Source of the DNA: an uncultured Sulfitobacter sp.
GTDB taxonomy: Bacteria; Pseudomonadota; Alphaproteobacteria; Rhodobacterales; Rhodobacteraceae
Assembly (NCBI RefSeq): GCF_947502895.1
Contig: NZ_CANNBM010000004.1
Location: forward strand, 62,001 to 126,000
Direction of reading: 5' to 3'
DNA: 64,000 bases
Part shown: positions 49,844 through 58,526 of the stretch, in pieces
How positions within the stretch are numbered: the stretch's first letter is position 1
Layout: each line of letters begins with the position of its first letter
The notes under the pieces: model-generated
What the model was told of the DNA's origin: nothing
Database searches by the model: none
The model's input: only the letters and a program-made list of their open reading frames with translations
Position numbers and translations under genes: made by a program

Positions 49844-51664
49844 TCACTGGCTTGGCTCCCACCACCATACCTCTGGCATCCATTGTGATCCGTCTCCGTA
49901 GATCGGCAGGGTCTGGGGGAATTTCATCTCTTGCCTGTGGGCGATGCGCCCCTCGGTATAGGACCAGAACGGGATGACGTAGCGGCCCGCGGTCAAAACA
50001 CGGTCCAATGCGCGGGTGGCGGCGACGAAATCGGCGCTGTCGCGCGCGTTGAGCATTGCATCGATCATAGCGTCAATCGCAGGATTGCGCGCGCCCATCA
50101 GATTGCGCGAGCCTTCCTGATCGGCGGCCGCTACGCCCCAATAGAATTTCTGCTCATTGCCAGGGCTCAGCGATAGGGCACGGCGAAAGGGTGTCATGTC
50201 AAAATCAAACGCCGCAATTCGTGCGAAATACTGCGCGTCATCCACTGCGTCGATGGTGGCACCAATGCCCAACCGTTCAAGCGCGCGCAGGTACAGCTCG
50301 GCGATGGCGATGTCTTCTGTGCTGCCCTTTGCGATCAGGATTGTGAAAGTGACAGGCGTACCGTCACCGCGCCGCATGGTCCCTTCCTGAACGACGTAGC
50401 CTGCTGCATCAAGTTGCGCCATCGCCGCGCGTATTCCAGCGCGGTTGCGCGCAGAGCCATCCGAGACAGGCAGGTCATATCCCTCAATCGTGTCAACGGG
50501 CAGGGTATCTTGATAGGGCAGCAGCAGGTCGGCCACACGGCCTTGGGCGGGGCCATCCTCTTTTCCCAGAACGGAGTTCGAGAAATACGAGGTGATGCGC
50601 GGCTGTGCACCGCCTGTAAGCGTGTCATTGATGTATTCGAAATTGAACGCATGGATCAGCGCATCGCGCACGCGCCAGTCGTCAAAAGGTGCGCGGCGGG
50701 TGTTCATGACAAACCCGGTCATGCCAGAAGGTTTCTGGTGTGGGATCACAGATTTCACAATATCGCCGCGGGCAATGGCGGGAAAATCGTACTGGGTCTC
50801 CCAGCTTTCGGCATTGAATTCGCGCACCGCCGAGATTTCACCGGCCTTGAACCCCTCGAACAGTACTTTGGCGTCGCCGTAAAAGTCCAGCTTGATACCA
50901 TCAAAGTTGTGGGTGCCTTGGCGCAGCGCAATGTCTGCCCCCCAATAGTCTGGGTTGCGGGTCAGCTGCACAAAGCGGCTCGGTTCATAGTCACTGACCA
51001 AATATGGCCCAGAGCCGAGAGGGATGTCCTGAATTGGCGCGTTGGCGAAGTCACGGCCCTCCCACTGCGCTTTTGATAGGATCGGGCGTAGACCTGCAAG
51101 CAGGGCGAGCTCGCGGTTTTCAGTGTTGAAGGTTATCCGCACAGTGCGCGGCGCGGTCTCGACAACACTTTCGATTTGATTGTAGAGACCCAAGTAGCGG
51201 GGATGGCCCTGTGTGCCCAAAAGCTCGAAGCTGAAAATCACGTCCTCGACGCCCAGCGGGCTGCCATCGGAGAATGTGGTGCCTTCACGCAGTTTGAATT
51301 CCACCCATGTGCGGTCTTCATCGGTTTCGATTGTCTCCGCCAATAGACCGTACAGCGTGAACGGCTCGTCCCACGAGCGGCCCATCAGCGTTTCGTGGGT
51401 GAAAAAGCGCAGCTGCCAAGGAACGGTGCCTTTGCGAACGAAAGGATTAAGGCTGTCAAAACCACCCGTATTGCCCAAAACGATGCTGCCGCCTGTAGGG
51501 GCGTTAGGGTTTGCATAGGGCAGATTTGCGAAATCCGCAGGCAGGGCAGGAGCGCCATACATAGCGATCGCATGTTGCGGTTCAGCATGCGCTGCGATTC
51601 CCCAGAGAATCAGTGAAGACAGGGCGACAACGCCCCGTAGCCTTGGGAAAATATCTAAAGCCAT
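49844..51664 (-). CDS. Family 5 periplasmic oligopeptide-binding protein, YejA-like
   Basis: A 606-aa ABC-transporter solute-binding protein with a signal peptide ending IAAHAEPQ and the SBP_bac_5 fold (SLNPFVRKGTVPW, FKLREGTTFSDGSPLGVEDVIFSF, GMTGFVMNTRRAPFDDWRVRDAL). The long form and the MYGAPALP opening match YejA, which delivers peptides such as microcin C to YejBEF. The permease and ATPase genes are not next to it in this window. The ATG at 51664 follows an AGGA. It is preceded by a gap that holds a candidate small RNA on the other strand. Confidence 0.88.
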   Translation of the reverse strand: MALDIFPRLRGVVALSSLILWGIAAHAEPQHAIAMYGAPALPADFANLPYANPNAPTGGSIVLGNTGGFDSLNPFVRKGTVPWQLRFFTHETLMGRSWDEPFTLYGLLAETIETDEDRTWVEFKLREGTTFSDGSPLGVEDVIFSFELLGTQGHPRYLGLYNQIESVVETAPRTVRITFNTENRELALLAGLRPILSKAQWEGRDFANAPIQDIPLGSGPYLVSDYEPSRFVQLTRNPDYWGADIALRQGTHNFDGIKLDFYGDAKVLFEGFKAGEISAVREFNAESWETQYDFPAIARGDIVKSVIPHQKPSGMTGFVMNTRRAPFDDWRVRDALIHAFNFEYINDTLTGGAQPRITSYFSNSVLGKEDGPAQGRVADLLLPYQDTLPVDTIEGYDLPVSDGSARNRAGIRAAMAQLDAAGYVVQEGTMRRGDGTPVTFTILIAKGSTEDIAIAELYLRALERLGIGATIDAVDDAQYFARIAAFDFDMTPFRRALSLSPGNEQKFYWGVAAADQEGSRNLMGARNPAIDAMIDAMLNARDSADFVAATRALDRVLTAGRYVIPFWSYTEGRIAHRQEMKFPQTLPIYGDGSQWMPEVWWWEPSQ

Positions 51665-51744
51665 TTTCGAAACAATCCTGCGCTGCCCTTTTTTTTATTA
51701 TCCAAACGTCTAACGGGGTATCACAGCAGGCGCAAACTTTATGC

Positions 51745-51773
51745 TTGGCGAAAGCGCGGTAATTCCTTATAAA
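51745..51773 (+). promoter_or_regulatory. Sigma70-type promoter of the candidate small RNA
   Basis: -35 TTGGCG (51745-51750) and -10 TATAAA (51768-51773) are spaced by exactly 17 bases, which predicts a transcription start near 51780. No coding frame starts downstream before the terminator. Confidence 0.65.
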
Positions 51774-51779
51774 GGTGTC

Positions 51780-51855
51780 ACTGCTCGATAGGTTTCTTGC
51801 CTGTATGAAACCTGCCTCAATAACTTGACGCCCGCCTTGTGCGGGCGTTTTTTTT
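51780..51855 (+). ncRNA. Candidate small RNA, about 76 nt
   Basis: A compact unit in a 347-base gene-free stretch: predicted start at 51780, a first stem AGGTTTC / GAAACCT (51790-51796 and 51807-51813) with a 10-base loop TTGCCTGTAT, a single-stranded linker, and a strong terminator hairpin with eight Us. It has its own promoter and no open frame, and the neighbouring genes do not need the terminator: the flanking gene on the left runs the other way and bdhA starts 157 bases to the right. I do not recognise the family. A trans-acting, Hfq-associated RNA is the likeliest reading. Confidence 0.6.
51828..51855 (+). terminator. Intrinsic terminator of the candidate small RNA
   Basis: Stem ACGCCCGC / GCGGGCGT (51828-51835 and 51841-51848) with a 5-base loop, followed by a run of eight Ts (51848-51855). 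This is the strongest plus-strand terminator in the window, and no annotated plus-strand gene lies upstream within reach. Confidence 0.9.
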
Positions 51856-52011
51856 GTTTGTGCAGCCTAAAACTAGGGCACTGCTTGGTCCGTTGATGCG
51901 CCGTTTGGTTTTTCACCAGATTGTTGGAACGCCCACACCGCATTGTGCATTTTCATTCCAAGCCACGCACGCCATAAGCACGCGTAAACCTAACCGCAGG
52001 AGAACACCACA

Positions 52012-52797
52012 ATGGCCCTTACGTATGATCTGTCCGGCAAGACTGCCGTTATCACTGGTTCTAACTCTGGCATCGGTTTGGGCATTGCACAGCAATTGGC
52101 ACAGGCAGGCGCAAATGTTGTCTTGAATTCATTCACAGACCGCGACGAAGACCATGCATTGGCTGAAGAGATCGCCAATGTGACAGGTGTGACCGCACGC
52201 TACATCAAGGCCGATATGTCCAACGGCGATGCGTGCCGCAAACTGATTGAGGATGCGGGCAGTTGCGATATCCTGATCAACAACGCTGGTATCCAGCATG
52301 TTGCACCGATCCCCGATTTTCCGGCGGCTAAATGGGATGCGATCATTGCGATCAATCTAAGCTCGGCTTTTCACACCACGGCTGCGGCATTGCCGATGAT
52401 GCGGCGCGCAGGCTGGGGGCGGGTGATTAACATTGCGTCGGCCCATGGCCTGACAGCATCACCCTTTAAATCGGCCTATATCGCTGCAAAACACGGGATT
52501 GTCGGTCTGACCAAGACGACTGCGCTGGAAACAGCACAAGAGCCGATTACCGCAAATGCAATCTGCCCCGGTTATGTGCTGACCCCGCTGGTCGAAAGCC
52601 AGATTCCCGATACGATGAAGGAATATGACATGAGCCGCGAGGACGTGATCAAGAATGTCATGCTCAAACGCCAACCCAGCAAGGAATTTGCCACAGTCGA
52701 GCAGATGGGCGGCACTGCGGCGTTTTTATGCTCTGCAGCGGCAGATCAGATTACAGGCACAACGATTAGCGTTGATGGTGGCTGGACTGCGCTCTAG
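52012..52797 (+). CDS. bdhA: D-3-hydroxybutyrate dehydrogenase
   Basis: Oxidises 3-hydroxybutyrate to acetoacetate during use of polyhydroxybutyrate or ketone bodies. The 261-aa SDR protein has the cofactor loop TGSNSGIGLGIA (16-27), NNAG at 90-93, and the catalytic Ser143, Tyr156 and Lys160 (YIAAK). The sequence GIQHVAPI and the C-terminal GTTISVDGGWTAL are typical of this enzyme. AGGAG precedes the ATG. The patatin gene follows after 55 bases on the same strand. Confidence 0.94.
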   Translation: MALTYDLSGKTAVITGSNSGIGLGIAQQLAQAGANVVLNSFTDRDEDHALAEEIANVTGVTARYIKADMSNGDACRKLIEDAGSCDILINNAGIQHVAPIPDFPAAKWDAIIAINLSSAFHTTAAALPMMRRAGWGRVINIASAHGLTASPFKSAYIAAKHGIVGLTKTTALETAQEPITANAICPGYVLTPLVESQIPDTMKEYDMSREDVIKNVMLKRQPSKEFATVEQMGGTAAFLCSAAADQITGTTISVDGGWTAL

Positions 52798-52852
52798 GTC
52801 CTTACAAACTGATACGGCCGTTACGTAACCGAACCTTAAGGGCGATGATACC

Positions 52853-53887
52853 ATGGCAATGACCAAAAAAATCAACCTCGCTCTGCAAGGTGGTGGTGCG
52901 CACGGCGCATTCACATGGGGTGTGTTGGACCGTTTGCTGCAAGAGGATGATCTGGAAGTCTGTGGTATATCAGGCACCTCGGCTGGTGCCCTGAATGGTG
53001 CCGCGTTGAAATCAGGTATGATTGCGGGAGGGCGACAGGGTGCGCGCGACAATCTGGAATGGTTGTGGATGCAGGTCGCAGGTGTGTCCGATCTGGGTAT
53101 GTCGGATTGGATGGCGCCCTTTGGCCTGCAAATGCTGAGCAAACAGATCGAATACAGCCTGCCTTACGTGGTTGGCGGAGCCGTATCGCGGGTGGTATCG
53201 CCCTATGCCTCTGGTGCGTTTTATCAGAACCCGCTGCGCGATATTGTCGAGAAGTTCAACTATGACCGTGTCTGTGATAGCCACAAACCGTTGTTTTATG
53301 TGGGGGCAACGCGGGTGCGTAACGGCAAAATCCGCGTTTTTGAGGGGGACGAAATCGGACCAGATGCGCTAATGGCGTCCGCTTGTCTGCCGACTGTTTT
53401 CCAAGCGATTGAAATGTATGACAAGACGACCGACCGCATAGAGGCATTCTGGGATGGTGGGTTCACTGGTAACCCTGCGCTTTTTCCACTCTTTATCAAA
53501 GAGTTGCCGGACGATATTGTCATCATCAACATCAACCCGCTGGAGCGGGAAGATATTCCGACCACGCCACAAGACATTCAAAACCGCGTGAACGAGATCA
53601 GCTTTAACTCTAGCCTGCTGCGAGAGCTGCGGGCGATTGATTTTGTACAGCGTCTGATTGAGCAGGGCACCGTGCCTGACGGCGCAATGAGTCGCGTACG
53701 GATTCATATGATCGCTGATGATGCGTTGATGGCACAGCTGTCCGCCGCGACAAAAATTGTGCCAAACCCAACAGTTATCAATAGGTTAAAACAAGCGGGC
53801 CAAGCTGCCGCCGAGGCATTTTTGCGCGATAGTGTCGACAACATCGGGACCCGCAGCAGCGTCGATCTCCGCGAGATGTTTGCCTAG
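52853..53887 (+). CDS. Patatin-like phospholipase
   Basis: A 344-aa patatin-domain hydrolase. The glycine-rich oxyanion loop LQGGGAHGAF (11-20), nucleophile elbow GTSAG with Ser43, and the catalytic Asp in FWDGGFTG are intact, giving the Ser-Asp dyad. No signal peptide is present, so it is cytoplasmic. Pairing with bdhA is, as I recall, common in this family of bacteria and suggests a link to PHB granule or lipid turnover; this is inference. Its stop overlaps the converging DUF502 stop by 4 bases. Confidence 0.88.
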   Translation: MAMTKKINLALQGGGAHGAFTWGVLDRLLQEDDLEVCGISGTSAGALNGAALKSGMIAGGRQGARDNLEWLWMQVAGVSDLGMSDWMAPFGLQMLSKQIEYSLPYVVGGAVSRVVSPYASGAFYQNPLRDIVEKFNYDRVCDSHKPLFYVGATRVRNGKIRVFEGDEIGPDALMASACLPTVFQAIEMYDKTTDRIEAFWDGGFTGNPALFPLFIKELPDDIVIININPLEREDIPTTPQDIQNRVNEISFNSSLLRELRAIDFVQRLIEQGTVPDGAMSRVRIHMIADDALMAQLSAATKIVPNPTVINRLKQAGQAAAEAFLRDSVDNIGTRSSVDLREMFA

Positions 53888-54624
53888 GGTTTTTCGCGCA
53901 GATCTGCGATCGGTGCAGCGCCTTCCTCCAACGCCTTGGCATTAGGATAAACGAGGCCTGCCGAGATCACCAGTTTAGCCGAATCTTCTACCGACATATC
54001 AAGCTCGATCACGTCACGTTTGGGCAAGAACAGCAAAAAACCTGATGTAGGGTTGGGCGTTGTCGGCAAAAATATCGACATTACATCGCCCGTATTGTCT
54101 GATCTGGCAGCAATCTCGCCTTTCGCCTCGGTTGAGATAAAGCCGATGGCCCAGATTCCCTTGCGCGGATACTCGATCAGACATGCTTTTTCAAAGCTGC
54201 GCTCGCTTTGCGCGAAAATCGTCTCCGAGATTTGTTTGATACCCGAGTAGATCGAACGCACAACGGGGGTACGCTCGACCAGACTCTCGGCAAAGCGAAT
54301 GAAAGAGCGGCCAATCAGCCCCTTGGCCATCCAGCCCACCAGCATTGTGAACAGCAAAAAGATGATAACGCCAATGCCGCGCACGTTGATCTGAACATTG
54401 GGATCAAAGCCCAGCAAATCCTGAATCAAGCGGTCAGGGTGATAGTTCAAAGGCACCAGAGGTAGAACAAACCCGTCGATCCAGCCTACCACGCTCCAGA
54501 TCAGCCAGATCGTGAGACCAACAGGGGCAATTACAACCAAACCTGTCAGAAAATTCCCGCGCGCACGGCCAATTATGCCGCGCTTTGGCGGAAGAATAGG
54601 ATCGGGGTCAAACGGGGTGTTCAT
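53884..54624 (-). CDS. DUF502 membrane protein
   Basis: A 246-aa protein with two membrane helices near residues 28-46 and 80-103 and a conserved cytoplasmic or periplasmic domain (RTPVVRSIYSGIKQISETIF, STEAKGE, FLPTTPNPTSGFLLFLPKRDV). The family is widespread in bacteria, and plant homologues (COV) affect vascular patterning, but the molecular role is unknown. The first ATG is used. It converges on the patatin gene with overlapping stops. Confidence 0.85.
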   Translation of the reverse strand: MNTPFDPDPILPPKRGIIGRARGNFLTGLVVIAPVGLTIWLIWSVVGWIDGFVLPLVPLNYHPDRLIQDLLGFDPNVQINVRGIGVIIFLLFTMLVGWMAKGLIGRSFIRFAESLVERTPVVRSIYSGIKQISETIFAQSERSFEKACLIEYPRKGIWAIGFISTEAKGEIAARSDNTGDVMSIFLPTTPNPTSGFLLFLPKRDVIELDMSVEDSAKLVISAGLVYPNAKALEEGAAPIADLREKP

Positions 54625-54709
54625 CGGTCAGGGTGCATCCGTGTATACTATAACTGTCCTATAGCTAAGCCGTGGGACGTGCAGTCACAATGGGCGAAGC
54701 GGCGCATTT

Positions 54710-55621
54710 CTACGCCGTTTTGCCTAATTCCAGAGCAATCTGGGCAGCAAGCTGTGCATTGTTGCGCACCAGTGCAATGTTGGCTGTCAGCGATCGCCCC
54801 TCGGTCAGTTCAAAGATACGCTGCAACAGATAGGGGGTGACACCCTTTCCCGAAATACCGGCGCGGTCTGCATCGGCTTGCGCAGTTGCGATAATCGGTA
54901 ACATGATAGCGGCAGAAATCTCGGCCGCCTCTGGAATGGGGTTCGCCACCAGCTGCCCTCCTGGCAGGCCAAGTGCCGCGCGCATCTGGTGCGCCCGCGC
55001 GATCTGCTTTGCATCATCCATTCGTAGCGGCGCGCGCAGTTTTGATCCGCGCGACCAAAAGGCAGGAAAGGCATCCTGACCGTATGCAATGACTGGCACG
55101 CCTTGTGTCTCAAGCACTTCGAGAGTTTTGGCCACGTCAAGAATGGCCTTCGCGCCCGCGGCAACGACGGTCACGGCGGTTTGGGCCAGCTCCATCAGAT
55201 CGGCAGAGATATCAAAGCTGTCTTCGGCACCTTTGTGAACGCCGCCAATACCGCCTGTGGCAAAAACTTGGATGCCAGCCAGCTGCGCAGCGATCATTGT
55301 GGCGGCGACTGTCGTCGCACCCGTGCCACCCGTGGCGATGCAGGCGGCCATATCTGCCCGGCTCAGTTTGGCGACACCTTTGCTTTGCGCCAGTTGTGAC
55401 AGCTGGTCATCATCCAGTCCGATGTGCAGCGTGCCGTTCATCACCGCAATGGTTGCAGGAACGGCACCCGCGGCGCGGATATCTTCCTCTACCTGCCGTG
55501 CTACTTCAAGATTTTGAGGATAGGGCATGCCGTGGGTGATGATCGTGCTTTCCAGCGCGACCAGGGCGGCACCTGTACTGCGGGCTTTGGTCACTTCGGC
55601 GGAATAGGCGAGGGGAATCAT
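54710..55621 (-). CDS. psuG: Pseudouridine-5'-phosphate glycosidase
   Basis: Cleaves the C-C glycosidic bond of pseudouridine 5'-phosphate to uracil and ribose 5-phosphate. The 303-aa protein has family motifs ALESTIITHGMPYPQN at the N-terminus, GGTGATTVAATMIAA, FATGGIGGVHKGAEDSFDISADL with catalytic residues, and PFLL-like downstream features such as GVTPYLLQRI. It overlaps the kinase gene by 4 bases, forming a complete psuK-psuG salvage pair. No dedicated nucleoside transporter is adjacent. Confidence 0.95.
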   Translation of the reverse strand: MIPLAYSAEVTKARSTGAALVALESTIITHGMPYPQNLEVARQVEEDIRAAGAVPATIAVMNGTLHIGLDDDQLSQLAQSKGVAKLSRADMAACIATGGTGATTVAATMIAAQLAGIQVFATGGIGGVHKGAEDSFDISADLMELAQTAVTVVAAGAKAILDVAKTLEVLETQGVPVIAYGQDAFPAFWSRGSKLRAPLRMDDAKQIARAHQMRAALGLPGGQLVANPIPEAAEISAAIMLPIIATAQADADRAGISGKGVTPYLLQRIFELTEGRSLTANIALVRNNAQLAAQIALELGKTA

Positions 55622-56496
55622 ATGGTTGTCTCTCCGGATACATAAAGGGCGGCGGCTGATAGGGCTTCGTCAAGCGCAGGCTGTGCTGTCTTGCCGCGTA
55701 ATTCGGCGGCGATATGGGCGGCCATGAATGTGTCACCCGCTCCTGTCACACGGGTCACAGCAACGGCGGGCGGCATTTGGGAAATGACGCCGTCAGGACA
55801 GGCCAAACTCGCAGGATTACCGCCGTCTGTCACCACTGCACGGGCAGCGCCGCGGTTGCGCAAGGATTGTGCGGCATCCTGCGTGGTGGCGAATTGCATA
55901 TTGCACAGCAATCCAGCCTCTTCGAGATTGACATAGAGCGTGCCACGGCCTGCTTGCAAAAACGGGCTGAGACGCAGTGCCTTACCAGGTGAGGCAGGCG
56001 CAACCCGCAGGTCAGCCTCCGCAAGAAGTGAGCTAACGGCCATCTCGGCCAGCAGATCAGGCGTCAGATTACCGTCCAAAGCGACGGCGCCGCCGTAGGG
56101 CAAGGGCAGCGCCTCAAGCGGGCTTAATATCTTGTCGCCAGCAGCTTCGAGCGAATGGGCATCTGCAATCGCGGCAATCAGGCCATTGCTTGCCTCGATC
56201 GCCATATATTGATCGGTAGGCAGGTCATCGGAGCGGTAGATCAGGTCGGTTTGTAATCCACGTTCTTCACATGCTGTGATAAGTGCTTCACCTTCTGCGT
56301 CGCGGCCAACCGCACTCAGCAAAGCGGGGCGCAGGCCAAAGCGGCGCAGCGCCATAGCGATATTCAGCGCCACACCGCCCGGGAGTCGCGTGATGCGACC
56401 GGGCATGTCAGCGCCTTGGCGCATCTGGGTATCCGCACGGCCAATCACGTCCCACAGCACGGAACCGATACAAAGGATGTCAGGCATTGATTTCAT
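55618..56496 (-). CDS. psuK: PfkB-family pseudouridine kinase
   Basis: Phosphorylates pseudouridine before PsuG cleaves it. The 292-aa protein has the PfkB N-terminal glycine pair (RLPGGVALNIAMALRRFG) and the C-terminal signature VTGAGDTFMAAHIAAEL with the catalytic Asp. Pseudouridine as substrate is inferred from the overlap with psuG. The start may be 56496 or 56487 (MPDILCIGS); no ribosome-binding site decides between them. The upstream DUF4198 gene lies 40 bases away on the same strand. Confidence 0.88.
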   Translation of the reverse strand: MKSMPDILCIGSVLWDVIGRADTQMRQGADMPGRITRLPGGVALNIAMALRRFGLRPALLSAVGRDAEGEALITACEERGLQTDLIYRSDDLPTDQYMAIEASNGLIAAIADAHSLEAAGDKILSPLEALPLPYGGAVALDGNLTPDLLAEMAVSSLLAEADLRVAPASPGKALRLSPFLQAGRGTLYVNLEEAGLLCNMQFATTQDAAQSLRNRGAARAVVTDGGNPASLACPDGVISQMPPAVAVTRVTGAGDTFMAAHIAAELRGKTAQPALDEALSAAALYVSGETTI

Positions 56497-56536
56497 AAAC
56501 GCGGTTTTGACGCCTCGACGCGAGGCGTGCAAGCGC

Positions 56537-57358
56537 TTAGGGGGCTGGAACCGAAAAAGTCAGCGAAGCCCAGAGTGTTTCCCAAACGGGATCACCTTCG
56601 GGGATCGGGCCGTCGGATGTGGGGCGCAGAACAACGGCGTCAACCATATAGTCAAACCCCGGCTTGACGGTTATTGTGGCCCGCCCTTGGGCATCTGTGC
56701 GCTGAATAGTAACTTCGACGGTCTTTTCGCTGTCTCGCTCATAAATTTCGATCTGCGCATCGGCGCGCGGTGCGCCCTGATAAAAAAGCGCGACGTCAAG
56801 AGTGCCGTTAAGTTCTGGCGAATAGGGATTATCGAGGGCCACAAACTCTGTAGCAAGACCGAGTGCGCGGTCGGATCCCTCACCACTCCCTACTGCTACT
56901 AACGATTTGGAATGGCGCGTGTATGTCTCGCGGAAGCCCTCCTTGGGCCATCCGCGCGCCTCATGGATGGTGACGGCCTGTTTGAAATCCTTATGCGCTA
57001 CAAATTTCATGAATTTCGCCCACTCGTTATAGCTGAGGCTTGAGGGGGCGGCCTCATGTGCGATGATCATTAAGCCGTCCATATCGGGAGCATCTAGCTG
57101 GATCGCGGGGCGGTCGCCCATCCGCCCAGTGACAGCAATGGTCCGGTCACCGATCATAGCGTTGAAATAAGTGTTCCGATCCGCAAAAAAAGACTGTCGC
57201 GTTCCTTTGAATAACTGCCCGTTTTTAAGGTCCGCAACGACAGGCTTGTCTTTTTGCACTTGAAATTCAGTTGGTTCAATCCAAAACTCATGGGCAGACG
57301 CTCTCGGGGCCAACGCCAGAGTGGCGAAAAGAATGATAAATTGAAAGTTGAGTTTCAT
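56537..57358 (-). CDS. DUF4198 periplasmic protein
   Basis: A 273-aa exported protein with signal peptide MKLNFQFIILFATLALAPRA and a mature start HEFWIEP that is the DUF4198 hallmark. The C-terminal half looks like an immunoglobulin-type domain (GRATITVKPGFDYMVDAVVLR). DUF4198 proteins include NikK, an accessory of nickel ECF transporters, so metal handling is likely. Its ATG (57358-57356) overlaps the ATG of the divergent hupE-like gene (57357-57359) within CATG. An AAGGA 10 bases upstream, inside the hupE-like gene, supports the start. Confidence 0.85.
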   Translation of the reverse strand: MKLNFQFIILFATLALAPRASAHEFWIEPTEFQVQKDKPVVADLKNGQLFKGTRQSFFADRNTYFNAMIGDRTIAVTGRMGDRPAIQLDAPDMDGLMIIAHEAAPSSLSYNEWAKFMKFVAHKDFKQAVTIHEARGWPKEGFRETYTRHSKSLVAVGSGEGSDRALGLATEFVALDNPYSPELNGTLDVALFYQGAPRADAQIEIYERDSEKTVEVTIQRTDAQGRATITVKPGFDYMVDAVVLRPTSDGPIPEGDPVWETLWASLTFSVPAP

Positions 57359-58526
57359 GAGACGTTTTTCCTTGCTGCTGCTGTGTAAGCTGACACTGGC
57401 TTTGCTATTGTCAACCACAGGCGTGCGCGCACACGAAGTTGTGCCCACGATCGCCGACATCACTGTAACACAGGGGAGTGCGGATTTGCGGCTGCGGATC
57501 AACCTCGAAGCATTTCTTGCGGGTGTTGATCTCGATACTTTTGAAGATACCAATGACGCCCCGCAAGCCGAGGACTATGACGTTTTGCGCGCGTTGTCGG
57601 ATGAGGCGCTGGCTGCACGCGCAACCGAGCTGTTAAGTGGGTGGAACGCTTTGCCGCTGTTGTCGGTAGACGGGAACGCACTGACGCTGGAAAGCGTAGG
57701 AATTATTGTACCCACCGGAACAGATCCCGAATTGCCCCGCATAACCGAGTGGGATTTGCGCGCGCAGGCACCTGCCGGAGCCAGCCTGACCGTCTCTTGG
57801 CCCGATGGTGGTGGTGATCTGGTGCTGCGCCAACAGGGCGTCGAGGCGCCATACACCGGCCTGATCAGTGGCGGCACCAGTAGCCCTGCCATCGCTCTGA
57901 GCGGCGGAGATCAGCAGACCGGCTGGCAAACCTTCGTTGGCTACATCCCCGTAGGCTTTGACCATATTCTGCCCAAAGGACTGGATCACATTCTGTTTGT
58001 GCTGGGTCTCTTCTTTTTGTCGACGCATTTGCGTCCGTTGATCTGGCAAGTGTCGGCTTTCACACTGGCGCATACGGTGACGCTGGCATTGGGCGCTCTG
58101 GGGCTGGTGAATGTTCCAGGCTCTATTGTCGAGCCATTGATCGCGGCGTCGATTGTCTATGTTGCGATTGAGAATATCTTCGCCCGTGGTCTGAATACAT
58201 GGCGTCCGGCGATCATTTTCGGATTTGGCTTGCTGCACGGACTGGGCTTTGCCTCGGTTCTGGGGGAGTTCGGCCTGCCGGATGATCAATTTGTACCCGC
58301 GCTGATTGGCTTTAACGTCGGTGTCGAGGTCGGTCAGTTGACGGTGATCGCTATGGCTTTTGTCCTGATCTGGCTGGGCGTTCTGGCGGCTCGCCGTGCG
58401 GGCCTTACAGGAGAAGAAGAGATGGTCACGGAATATCCTGTGATGTTCCGCGCACTTTCGATGACCGGATCATTGCTGATCGCGATCATCGGTATCTATT
58501 GGGTGATTGAGCGTACTTTGCTTTAA
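57357..58526 (+). CDS. HupE/UreJ-family membrane protein
   Basis: A 389-aa protein with a signal peptide ending TTGVRA and a mature start HEVVPTIAD, a periplasmic domain of about 180 residues, and a C-terminal membrane part of six or seven helices (HILPKGLDHILFVLGLFF, the HupE/UreJ_2 motif, and GFGLLHGLGFASVLGEFG). HupE/UreJ relatives import nickel or cobalt; this long form is less studied. A TTG at 57348 is an alternative start. The divergent DUF4198 gene is the likely functional partner. Its stop overlaps the converging ThiE-like stop. Confidence 0.85.
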   Translation: MRRFSLLLLCKLTLALLLSTTGVRAHEVVPTIADITVTQGSADLRLRINLEAFLAGVDLDTFEDTNDAPQAEDYDVLRALSDEALAARATELLSGWNALPLLSVDGNALTLESVGIIVPTGTDPELPRITEWDLRAQAPAGASLTVSWPDGGGDLVLRQQGVEAPYTGLISGGTSSPAIALSGGDQQTGWQTFVGYIPVGFDHILPKGLDHILFVLGLFFLSTHLRPLIWQVSAFTLAHTVTLALGALGLVNVPGSIVEPLIAASIVYVAIENIFARGLNTWRPAIIFGFGLLHGLGFASVLGEFGLPDDQFVPALIGFNVGVEVGQLTVIAMAFVLIWLGVLAARRAGLTGEEEMVTEYPVMFRALSMTGSLLIAIIGIYWVIERTLL

